64,000 bases of DNA from Diplodia intermedia (taxonomy: Eukaryota > Ascomycota > Dothideomycetes > Botryosphaeriales > Botryosphaeriaceae), in assembly GCA_021495925.1 (NCBI GenBank), contig JAKEKT010000003.1, positions 62,001-126,000 of the forward strand, in the 5' to 3' direction. A program made the translations under genes and the position numbers. Each line of letters opens with the position of its first letter. Position 1 is the first letter of the stretch. Positions 11,956-21,667 of the stretch are shown here, piece after piece. The notes under the pieces were generated by a model. The model had not been told where the DNA came from. It searched no databases and saw nothing but the letters and a program-made list of their open reading frames with translations.

Positions 11956-12903
11956 ATGCATTTCTCGCCCGCAGTAGCGCTGCTCGTCGCCCTGACGCCC
12001 TCCTCCATCCTCGCCGCGCCCGCTCAGCAGTCCATCCAACGGCGAGACGACACGGCCTCGGAGAATGAGGGCTCGTCCAACTACATCACCAGCACAATAT
12101 CCAACGTCTGGCGCCAAGCCAGCAACTGCGATCTGACCTCCGTCACCATGCCTCTCGGTAAGCTCCACCTCCACTCCGCGTCTCACGTACATCCCGCTAG
12201 AGAACAGCCACGCTGACCTCACCTGTGCCCAACAGACCAAGCACCCAGCCCGACGCCACTCCCCTCGCCGTCCGATGGGCTCGTCCTCTCGCACGTCGCC
12301 GTCGGCCGGGGCACGCAGAACTACACTTGCTCGGGCGTCGATCCGGCGTCGACGCCGACCGCCAAGGGTGCCGTCGCCACCCTCTTCAACGCGACCTGCC
12401 AGGCCGCGCGCACCCCCGACCTGCTCTACGACACGCCGTCCATCGCCCTGGCCTACGACGTCCCCTCGGCGCAGACGGCGCTGGCCGCGTACGACATCCT
12501 GCTGTCCGGCCACCACTTCTTCACCAACGACTCGACGCCCTTCTTCGACCTCGACACCAGCGAGCACAGCTACGGCACCGTCGCCTGCAAGAAGGACGCC
12601 GCCGCCAACGCCCCCGCCGCCGACTCTTCCTCGCCGCTGAAGTCCAACTATGCCGCCGGCACCGAGGGCACCGACAACGGCGACGTCTCCTGGCTCAAGC
12701 TCGAATCCGTCGAGGATGACACCGGCTACACCTGGAAGGAGGTCTACCGCCTCAACACCGCCGGCGGCCAGGCCCCCAAGACTTGCGAGGGCATCGACGG
12801 CGACTTCACCGTCGAGTACGCCGCCACCTACTGGTTCTGGACCGAGCCCGGCAAGGATGGCTACCTGAACGGCGCCGTTGCCGGTACGCCAGATGGCATG
12901 TAA
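11956..12903 (+). CDS. Secreted DUF3455 protein
   Basis: Exons 11956-12157 and 12236-12903 give 289 aa. The intron starts GTAAGC and ends CAACAG. A signal peptide is clear: MHFSPAVALLVALTPSS then ILAAPA, with likely cleavage after Ala-20 or so, followed by QRRD, a possible dibasic processing site. The mature part contains HVAVGRGTQNYTC (the start of the DUF3455 fold), SDG/PSP segments, four or more Cys, and a C-terminal YWFWTEPGKDGYLNG. Fungal relatives are often mislabelled malate dehydrogenase; nothing here resembles that enzyme. Three Asn-x-Ser/Thr sites fit secretion. Codon choice is strongly C-ending, suggesting good expression. Function unknown; family call fairly firm. Confidence 0.8.
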
Positions 12904-14341
12904 AGGGAGAAGAAAAGAAAAAAACAAAGAAACACGAGAGACGTTGGAATGAGAAATGAGAAACGAAGTATCTTCGATTCTTATTAAATTTTGTTTTTCT
13001 TTTCTTCTTGGAAATACCTTCTTGACAGTCGTTCGAGCCTCTTCAAAGCACTTCCTCCGGCGTTTTTCGGGCGGGCTTACAGGCCGAAGGGATACCTCTG
13101 GGCTTGTTTTCTCTTACTTCTTCCACGGCGTTAGATACCTACAACTTTGGGAATGGTTTTTTTTGCTTTTTTTTCTGATTCAAATTTTTAACATTTCGAG
13201 GGGGGTACGTTCGTTGGCTCGGGCAAACCACTTAGACGAGCGCTTTGGTCCCAAAAAGGGCAACACGATATGAGAGGAGCCGAAGACAGAAAGGGAATTT
13301 TGGCGTAGAAAATAGTAATTTGGTGCGACCCAGAAAAAAAATTGGAAACAACCTATACGCAAACAATCTCTTCATTCGTGACTCCACAAGCCGCACTGAC
13401 GCGAAGTGAAACGGCGCAGCTTCTCTAAGCGCTTGGATGAGGACACACAGACCATGCTCTCCAGGGCATACGTACACCTTGCGAAAGGAAGAAACGTAGA
13501 TTGTTTCGGCCGAGGTTGGTCCAAAACCGTTCCTCGAAGCGCCTTCGGCTTTGCCCTCGGACAGGCCCACAGCGGGTGACAAGAGAAATTGGCCTACCCG
13601 CATCTGCCTCACAGAGATGTTTCACTAGGATGGGTAGATGAATATAACGCACCATCTGTGGAATGGTGGGTCAGTATCTTGTGTCATCCGCCGTAGGCTG
13701 GCCATTGTCGATTATCTCCGCGTGCTGCAACATGAGCATGTCTGAGGGCACGTGGGCGGGACCGACTGCAAGCGCCGACCAACACCCAAGTATAGCAATC
13801 CATCGAGATGTGACAAGTGACAGATTTGAGCGATCAAGCGCCATGCTGACGCTGCAGCCATCCTTCGGCTCCACCACGTGCGAGTACAGACCGAGGCCCA
13901 CAAGGAGGAAACAACAGGCACCGGATGCGATGCCTTTCTCCTGGGCAATTCCCCGATGCGTGTAAGATTTGCCTAAGCGCTGAGTGTTCTTAGGTTTATC
14001 GTCTGCAACGCCTCACTAAGCATTTCGGTGGGCCAACTCAGCCGAATGCTTCTGAATGGATACAACAGCCAGCATTTGGTTGCAGCATCGGCTGAGCGGT
14101 CAGATCGCGGTGTTCTCTAGAAGGGGTGTGTTCGTCCTGACTAGCACTTGTGGTCGGCTCATGTCATGGATACGTGCTGAAGTCATGGTTGGTGGCGAAG
14201 ACGCTTTAACGCAAGCACTCCATGTAATCCAGGCCTGCCACACAGCCGGACAGCGTCCATGCGGTGACCTTGTTCATCAGTGAGAGGCCCGAGTTCTGTG
14301 GCTTCCAGCGCCGTGTCGCAAGCGCGATGGTATCAATTACC
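12904..14341. other. Intergenic region between convergent genes
   Basis: The 3' flank of the DUF3455 gene is T-rich (13150-13195, runs of eight to nine T) and fits its terminator region. MITE copy 3 sits at 13568-13695. The rest, about 650 bp up to the GPI3 stop, shows no gene. Confidence 0.55.
13568..13695. mobile_element. MITE family A, copy 3 (internally deleted, 128 bp)
   Basis: The ends are CACAGCGGGTGACAAGAG on the left and TGTGTCATCCGCCGTA on the right. The left inner block ACCCGCATCTGCCTC and GGATGGGTAGATGAATA are kept, but the central ACGTAAATG palindrome is missing, so this is a deletion derivative. Confidence 0.75.
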
Positions 14342-16073
14342 TCACACCTCCCGTCTCTTGTCACGGCTTCTGACGCTTCTGGTCCGTGGTACGCTGGCCC
14401 TTTCCTCGGAGGCATGCTCGGCCTTTGGTTGGATTTGAGCTGCTGCCAATTTCCTCGGCCAGTCTCGACAGATATCGATGCGTTCTCGTGGATAAAAGAA
14501 CTCCAGGAGCACAAAGATCAGGAAGTCGATGATAACGCATAGGCAAAAGAGTTTTCCAGCCCAGATACCACAGCCATAGTATCGTTTCAGTCGGTCTATG
14601 AGCGCGAAGCTCTGCACGCCGGCACGGCCGCGCGTAGCCCCCCATCCACTACTGGAATAGCCATAGAATTCCTCTTCGCTAAGGACTCCGGAGATACCAT
14701 TGTAGACTCTTTCGGTGCGCTCAGCCACGTCGGTCCAAGAATACATCAACTTGACCTGTTCGTGGAACCGCGTTGTATGGATTCTGTTGGCACGAAGAGC
14801 CGTGATCGCTCTTCCCGTAGCATCCACGAGATCATCCTCTTCCGGCTTGGCGAACGTTGTCATGTGTGCGGGCAGCACTTCCGGTATGCCGCCGACACGG
14901 GTGCAAACAACATAAAGACCGCAACTAGCAGCTTCCACAATGACGGTGCCAAATGCTTCTGTCAAACTAGGGTGGAGATAGATGTGGCCGCGAACCATGA
15001 CATCTCGGACTTCTTCATGGCGAACCGGTCCGAGAAGTTCAACCCGGTCTTGTAGCACATTCCGCTCGAGCATTTGCTCGAGGTCGATGGCCTTGGGTCC
15101 TGAGCCGGCAATGATGAACTTGACGTTCGGGTGAGCAGCCAGGATTCTTGGGATGGCTGCAATTAGCAAATCCGTACCTTTGTTGTAGAACAGGCGCGAG
15201 ATGACGACGATGGTTATGGTATCGTTGGGACCAAGTGTCTGGTTTGCTACTGAAGAGCGACGGTCGGGAGAGGCGACGGAGCCATCCTCTAGCTCTTTGT
15301 ACCCCTTTGGCCGGAAGTTCTCAGCGACCACGGCATTGGGAATGACTGACACCATGAGAGGATCCAACGAAGCTCGAAGGACAGTATTTTCCTTGCTGCT
15401 GCCATATCAGTTGGCCGCATACGGAAATCCGTCTGCTTGAGACAACATACCAAGTATGGCTGACGCAGACAACGTGGTCAACGTCGCTCAAAGTGAACTT
15501 CAGCAGCTTGTTGGTCAAGATGCTCGCGGCATCAGCGAAGCCGAAAAGGGAGTGGTCGGTAAAAACGGTCCTCAGGCCCATTGTCCTAGCATGCAGGATT
15601 GCCTCATGACACAAGCTGCTAAGGCTTGCATGGCCGTGTACTATCTCGATCTTTTCCCGGATGACGATGTTGCGAAAGATGGGAAAGAACGAGAATACGG
15701 TCGGAAAGGTGGTTTCGCGGTAGATGACGAAGAAGGGCACATGGTAGACCTTCAAGCCGTTGGTAAGGTAGCGCACACCTCGACGGCCCTCGTATCCGTG
15801 TGTGATGATTATGACTTTGTGGCCCCGGTCTATGAGCTTCTATGGGGGATGGTCAGCGGAGAGGGTTCGAGGTACGACGCGTGGTCTGCATACGGTCGAC
15901 AGTTGGTAAATGTGACTCTCAACACCGCCTGCACTTCAGTTAGAGCGATGATGCGCGACAGGGACGGAGCGACACACCTGGTTGGGGGAAGAAGAAATCG
16001 CTGATCATCCTGCGGGATGTTAATCAGAGCGCGCGCGGCGAAGCAGGAGCACGTACGCGATATTGTACGGCAT
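14342..16073 (-). CDS. GPI3: GPI3 / PIG-A, catalytic subunit of GPI-GlcNAc transferase
   Basis: Exons in coding order are 16073-16057, 16009-15978, 15928-15894, 15839-15451 and 15395-14342, giving 508 aa. The first three exons are only 17, 32 and 35 nt. They join to MPYNIAMISDFFFPQPGGVE followed by SHIYQLSTKLIDRGHKV, the invariant PIG-A N-terminus. Later come YRETTFPTVFSFFPIFRNI, FTDHSLFGFAD, SVIPNAV, ISRLFYNKGTDLL and the GT4 E-x7-E motif TEAFGTVIVEA. A C-terminal hydrophobic segment (LFCLCVIIDFLIFVLLEFF) anchors it in the ER. It adds GlcNAc to phosphatidylinositol on the cytosolic ER face, the first step of GPI-anchor synthesis. Its promoter is shared with DBP6 and contains a MITE. Very sure of identity. 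Confidence 0.95.
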
Positions 16074-16585
16074 CCTGACGGGTTTCTTCCGCTACGAGCG
16101 GTAACAGAAGGCTGCAGTGACCAAGCATGCATCGCAAAACCGATTGGGGTTGGCAGACAGCCTGGTGTCGAGGCAGCTGCGAGGACTTGAAGGTAGAGGA
16201 GGAAGCTTGGGCAGCTCTGTGTCGGCGGACGCGTGCTGGAGCTCCGGCCGCGGCGGCACGGCGGGTGACAAAAGAAATTGCCCACCCGCATGTGCCTTAC
16301 ACACAGATTCCGAAACAGAATAATTAGGTAGGCAGTTGAATAGAAGACCCAGACGAATGCACGAATTTAGAGCTTATATTTACGTCGGGATCTTGTATCC
16401 AACCACCGATCCCATGTAGAATTGTTCTACAAGGCAGATCCGGGTAGGCAATCTCTTTTGTCACCCACCGTGGCGGGCGCGCCAAGCTTTGCGGCCGCCG
16501 AGGCTGTGGGTCTGGACGAGAGTCCGCTCCGACAATTATTTTGGCTCGAAACCTTCTCTCTCCACCAACACCCCATCCCAAAGCA
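16074..16585. promoter_or_regulatory. Shared divergent promoter of GPI3 and DBP6, interrupted by a MITE
   Basis: These 512 bp separate two divergent ATGs. The MITE at 16257-16472 takes up 216 bp, leaving about 183 bp on the GPI3 side and 113 bp on the DBP6 side. The DBP6 side contains a CT-rich leader (CTTCTCTCTCCACCAACACC). No TATA box is evident. Confidence 0.7.
16257..16472. mobile_element. MITE family A, copy 4 (full length, in a divergent promoter)
   Basis: A 216-bp element. Left end CACGGCGGGTGACAAAAG, right end TCTTTTGTCACCCACCGTG. The inner repeats are present: AATTGCCCACCCGCATGTGC against GGCAGATCCGGGTAGGCAAT, and GGCAGTTGAATAGAAGA against TCTTGTATCCAACC. The outer bases extend the palindrome by one (G/C). 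Both outer ends are intact, making it one of the best copies for defining the family. Confidence 0.88.
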
Positions 16586-18863
16586 ATGCCGGGCCCCTTC
16601 TACGCCCGCTACGTGCCCCCGAAAGCGCCGGCCGCCCCCTCGCCGGTCACTCCAAAAAAGGCATCCCCACCCCCGCCATCGTCATCGGATTCCGCACCCG
16701 CCGTGGAAAAGAGCGAGAAACGCTCGAACAAGCGGAAGAGGACCGCCGCCAATGATGCTGCCGGCGACCAGGACGATGCTGCGCTTAAAAAGCACAGATC
16801 GGTTCTCTCCAAATTCGCCAAGTCTACCAAGATAGCAGAAAGGTTGAAGGCCCGAGAGCAGCCGGATGAGGAAAGCGAGCTTCCTGGGGAGCCAGAACTG
16901 CACGGCAAGTTGGAGAACGCGCAGGCATTCCTCGTGTTTATGCTGACTATTGGCAGACCTGGTGCCTCTTCCCCAGCCCGAATCCTTTCCCGACGCACCG
17001 TACGAACCAAAGTTCTCGTCACTCCCATCCTGGCTCACTGAACCCGTTGCTGCCCCGGCAAACGCAACAAAGCCTTTCGACGAGCTCAACATAGACCCAA
17101 GGCTGGTGCGCCATCTCAAGAGCAAGGGCTACAATGAGGCTTTTGCAGTCCAGTCCGCTGTGTTGCCTCTGCTACTCCCAGGTGCCCCGGCCAGTGTAGC
17201 AGATGTATGCGTATCAGCCGCTACAGGTTCCGGAAAAACTCTGGCATACCTGTTGCCTATGATCGAGAGTATGCGGCACAAAGTAGTCACGAAGCTCCGT
17301 GGGATCGTCATCGTGCCCACGCGCGAGCTGGTGACTCAGGTGCGCGAGGCAGCCGAGCTTTGCGCTGCCGGCAGTGGTTTGAAAATCGGAACGGCAATGG
17401 GGAACCATGCCTTTTCTGCGGAACAACATATGCTTATCAAAAAGGGAAAGAAATATGACCCTGACGCATGGAGAAGACTGTACACGAAGGCTGAGGATTG
17501 GCTTCTTAATGGCTGGAGCAAAGACAGTGATCACGCTGAGGATGTCCTGGACCTGCTGCCTGGCCACATCCCACACTATGAATCGAAAGTCGACATTCTA
17601 ATCTGTACTCCTGGCCGACTTGTTGAGCACGTTCAAAACACGAAAGGCTTCTATCTGGATAGCGTGGACTGGTTAGTGATCGACGAAGCAGATCGGTTGC
17701 TCGATCAAAGCTTCCAAGGATGGGCTGGGACAGTTATGAAGGCTCTTGAGAAAGAGAAGACTTTTGAAGAGATGAGTGCCCAGGAGCGGATCTTGTCGAA
17801 CATGTGGTATGCTCCACGCAAGAGATTGGTCAAGAAGGTGATCCTATCGGCTACCATGACACGAGATTTGAGCAAACTCAGTGTTCTCAGACTGCGGAGG
17901 CCGACTCTTGTGGTAGCCGAGGGATCCCAAGGACCAGACGGACAAATAGCTCAAGGAGAGGTGTATGACATGCCATCGACATTGGATGAATGCACGATCC
18001 CCGTGGGAGACGGCAGCCAGAAGCCGCTGTTTCTTTTGCATCTCCTACAAAATCAGATTCTCTGGGACTTTGAGGCGTCTGAAGTACACAATGACGAACA
18101 CATGGATGACCGAGCTAAATCTGAGAGCTCGGATGCATCTTTGGACTCGGATTCATCCTCCGAGTCTTCGGATGATTCCTCTTCGGTCTCAACAGGGTCG
18201 GAAGATTCGGACTCGGGCGTCTCCGAATCAGAGGCAGATTCATCGGACTCGGGATCGTCAGTATCTTCGGACTCCGATTCTTCTGCATCAAGCACCGTCG
18301 GCCAGGAAAAAACAGCAAGGTCCGCCAAAGAGATCAGCGACAATACAGCGGAACCGGTGTCCAACGTCTTGATCTTTACGCACAACAACGAAAACGCAAA
18401 TCGACTTTCCCGTCTACTTGGTCTCCTCTGTCCTTCATACAAAGGTGTTATTGGGACACTCACCAAGTCATCAACAACGGCCGCTTCCCGCAAGGTTCTG
18501 CGTGCTTTCCGTGCCAGCAAGTTACGCATCTTAATTGCGTCGGACCGCGCGTCCCGAGGTCTCGATCTGCCCAACCTTGCACACATAGTCAACTATGACA
18601 TTCCCACCAGTGTCACAAGCTATGTGCATAGGGCCGGTCGGACGGCGAGAGCGGGCGCCTACGGCGTGGCTTGGACATTCCTGACGAAGACTGAGGCCGG
18701 CTGGTTCTGGAACGTCGTGGCCAGAGGAGAAGGCATCAGAAGAGGGGGAAAGAAAGTGAACAGGATGAAGCTTGAAGACGCAGTGGTCCCAGAAAAGACG
18801 CAACTTTATGAGCACGCTTTGGAGACGTTGAAAGAGGAAGTGCGCGGCGGAGAGGAGAACTGA
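16586..18863 (+). CDS. DBP6: ATP-dependent RNA helicase Dbp6 (DDX51)
   Basis: Exons 16586-16904 and 16957-18863 give 741 aa. The 52-nt intron begins GCAAGT, a GC-AG intron. Removing it gives ELHDLVPLPQPE, which aligns with the usual Dbp6 leader, and no GT donor restores the frame. After a Lys/Arg-rich N-terminus come the Q-region (about 170), Walker A AATGSGKT (about 194-201), PTRELV, the Dbp6-type insert, DEAD (about 349-352), SAT (about 404-406), a Ser/Asp-rich linker (about 495-554) and HRAGRTARAG (about 663). Dbp6 acts in the nucleolus in early 60S ribosomal-subunit assembly. Start codon: first ATG of the frame, directly after the CT-rich leader. Confidence 0.92.
16905..16956 (+). other. 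GC-AG intron of DBP6
   Basis: The donor is GCAAGT after CACG, the branch point is GCTGAC and the acceptor is TTGGCAG. The frame is open on both sides only with this excision. The donor matches the stronger-than-average consensus typical of GC-AG introns. Confidence 0.8.
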
Positions 18864-21667
18864 TCAAGCTCGATACCACAGCTTTTTCAAGTCCACAAAA
18901 CTCATGGGGGAGATGAGACGATAGATTCTGGCGCGCCTCCCTTGCAGTAAGTGGATTCAAGCCAGCAGCGCTTGAGAGCTTGAGTCGAAGACTACCCGCG
19001 CAAGTGTCGGATTGCATTTACCCATTCATAGCAGATACCAAAACTCGTAATATCGTCCGACCTCTGTCGCCGTATCCGCGATTTCCTTCCACCGTTTCCC
19101 GACGATTGCATTGAATGTGAGCACCGCACATGACCCGAGGATGTGGGATCGAAGAACTCCTTTGACGAGGATTTGGCCCCGCACATCCGAGAGATAAGAG
19201 GTAAGAAGCTTAATAGCTGCGTCTTTTGACAGGAGTCTATACCTCGTAAGGTAGGACGTATCGGCGAAATCGCAGCGTCGAGTCATGTAATCATGCAGAC
19301 TAGCTTTAGTGTGATCGCATCACCGGATACTGGCTTTAGTAGGACTGTCGCGATTGGTGAGATGCAATGTTGGGCGATCCTCTCAGCTGATAATGGATTG
19401 TAGCGAACAAGAGGCGGGACGCAGTTCAAGTGACTATTCCTTGGTTGCGGGCCGACGGACGGATATGACCGACAAACGGCTCACCTATTAGGCGCCAGAA
19501 GTAAAGTCGTACTTCGTGTCTGCACGGACTCGTAAGTGGAGCGAATGCGATGGTGTCAATGCCAACAACCGCGATTGGCCTGCTTGGAGCGGCGGAGCAC
19601 ACAGTTGCTGGCGGAGGGTGTGTGTTCGCCAAGAGCTGTCTCGGAGAGGGCGAGATGAAAGGACGCTGGGTAGGAGAAACCGGGGGGTACCAAGTTCCGA
19701 GTCGGACTCGCCGGGGGGCAGGTGCGGAAAGATAGTTCCACTTGACGGAGAGGCATGAAGTCTCTAGTGGAGCTCTTGGCAGCACTGCCTCATGGTGGCA
19801 CAACACAGGCCGGGAACACGGCTATGAGCAACAGCTCGGCAGCTGAACTGGAGAGCCCATGGTGGTCTAGGACCTTATCTCACACCTCACCAACACTTTG
19901 GCGTGGCAACGAGCCGTGGCCGTGCGGGAAATCCTTGTGGCACGACTTCTTGGCGATCGAGAGGCGATGGCGACACTCTGCAATTCGTCAACAGGGGCAT
20001 CATGCGGCCAAGGGCCCCAAGGATGCCGCGGCGAGCTTGAGAGCCGGCACAAGAGCTTGGGCATGGGTTTTGGCAGCAGAAGCGGAGCTTGTGCTGTTCT
20101 CCGCTCGCGACTCCACGATGCGCTATCGACCTGCCACAACGGGCAAAGAAGGGCAGTCATGGGTAGTTCGGCGAGCGGCACGGCGCTGGGCGGGCGCTGG
20201 TTGGCTGGGCTCGAGATTAACTCTATGCGGGCGCTCGAAGGCTGCGGAAGATCGACACGAGCCAAAGGAACAAACTTCGAATCACCACCGCCAGCGACCG
20301 CTCTCGCGCCTCGCAGCCAAGTCGGCGCACACATGGCGCCATTCGTGCAGCCTTGAGACCTTCGCGGCCTGGCCCTCTGAGAACACCATGCGACCGGGCA
20401 GCACGGCATCTCCCCAACAGTCCCTGGCGGCCTAAGCCAATCTCGGCGGGCGTGCTGCTGCTTTGCCCCAATCAATGCGATGCGCCGCCCTCACTCGAGA
20501 TGAAGGGAACGGCCACGAACGGCCACCTCTTCGCCGGCGCCGCTGCGCCTCAGGCATCGCCGGCCGCGGAGTGACACAGAGCCGCACGGTGGTGCTGCGT
20601 GCGCGACTTGCGTGCTCGTTGTCGCTGTTTGTCGGAGCGCGCGCAGGCGCAGGCGTCAGGCGGTGCGCTGGCCGCCAGGGCCCGGGGCTGCTCTGTGTGG
20701 CCGCTCGCGTCCAGCACGACGGGCGTGCGTGGTCACCGCTCTCTGGGCGCGACGTCAACGGCAACGACTGGCGGCGGATATCGATTAGGCATCGCGGGCT
20801 ACTGGACAGGGACCCCACAACAACGCAGGCACACAACTACCAAGGCGCCCATGGCCCACCGCGGCGTCGCTTGGCGGCTGGGCGGCGGATCGCTGCAGAG
20901 GGCGCCGTCTTTGGCAATGCTTAGCAGCATCCCCTATCGCGCTGCCGCACGGGAGGCGGCGCTGCGCCCTGCCCGCGCTCCAATCCAGCGCCGCGCACGC
21001 TGTTTCTCCCTCCGACACGGTCGCTTGCGCTGCGTGGGCGTTTCCCTTGACGCCCCAATCGCATGAAACATCTGCCAGGACCCTATCGTCACCGCGCACT
21101 GGGCCCTCGCGAGACTAGGCCGATCAGCCTCCTAATGTCCGACGCCGGCCGCGGCCGAAGCCCACGCGTGGAGCCGCCTGTTTGAAACAGGCAGTTGGCA
21201 TGCCGCGCCTGCCCCGCGGCCCTATAGCCCGTCGGCGCGAATTGTAATGGCGATTGCTCTGCCTGAGTCGCGCCGGCCACCAATGCGCGCTGAGAGAGCT
21301 CCCTCCCGCGGTGCCACCCATGTCCTCTGCGGCCTGCAGACACAGCGCATTCGGCGCGCGAGAGCGGACATGCGCCCCGATGCAGCAGGGCTCGAGAAGG
21401 CTCCAACGTGCTTCCGCTGCACGAGGGCGTGCGCCGACGGCTTTCCTGGGGTCAGCCAGTGCTGTGCTCCACTGTCCGTGAGTGGCTGTCTGTTGTGATT
21501 GTGGATCTCGTCGATCTTCGGGGTTGGTTCTACTGAGCACGCCGATAGTCCATGGGGCCTGCATCGTCAGGGTGTATAAAGCGGCTTGCCGTCCGCTCCC
21601 CTCGGCCTGCATTGCTCTCCGTACCCCTCAGTTCCTTGTCATCTCTCCGGTTTCCTCTCCAGCCACG
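18864..21667. other. 2.8-kb geneless GC-rich region
   Basis: From about 19500 to 21500 the DNA is GC-rich and open in many frames on both strands, but no frame shows a domain, and the frames overlap one another as expected of GC-rich noncoding DNA. An ATG-initiated 86-codon minus-strand frame (19286-19026) is not recognisable. The last 100 bp hold the promoter of the protease gene. Confidence 0.55.
21575..21580 (+). promoter_or_regulatory. Putative TATA box of the aspartic protease gene
   Basis: TATAAA lies 93 nt upstream of the ATG at 21668, followed by a pyrimidine-rich leader (CCGTCCGCTCCCCTC). The arrangement is typical of a regulated, highly expressed secreted-enzyme gene. Confidence 0.6.

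Noticed and set aside
11905..12927. A 340-codon minus-strand frame opposite the DUF3455 gene
   Set aside because: It is a shadow of the C-ending codon bias of the plus-strand gene; Gly/Val/Arg-rich, no motif.
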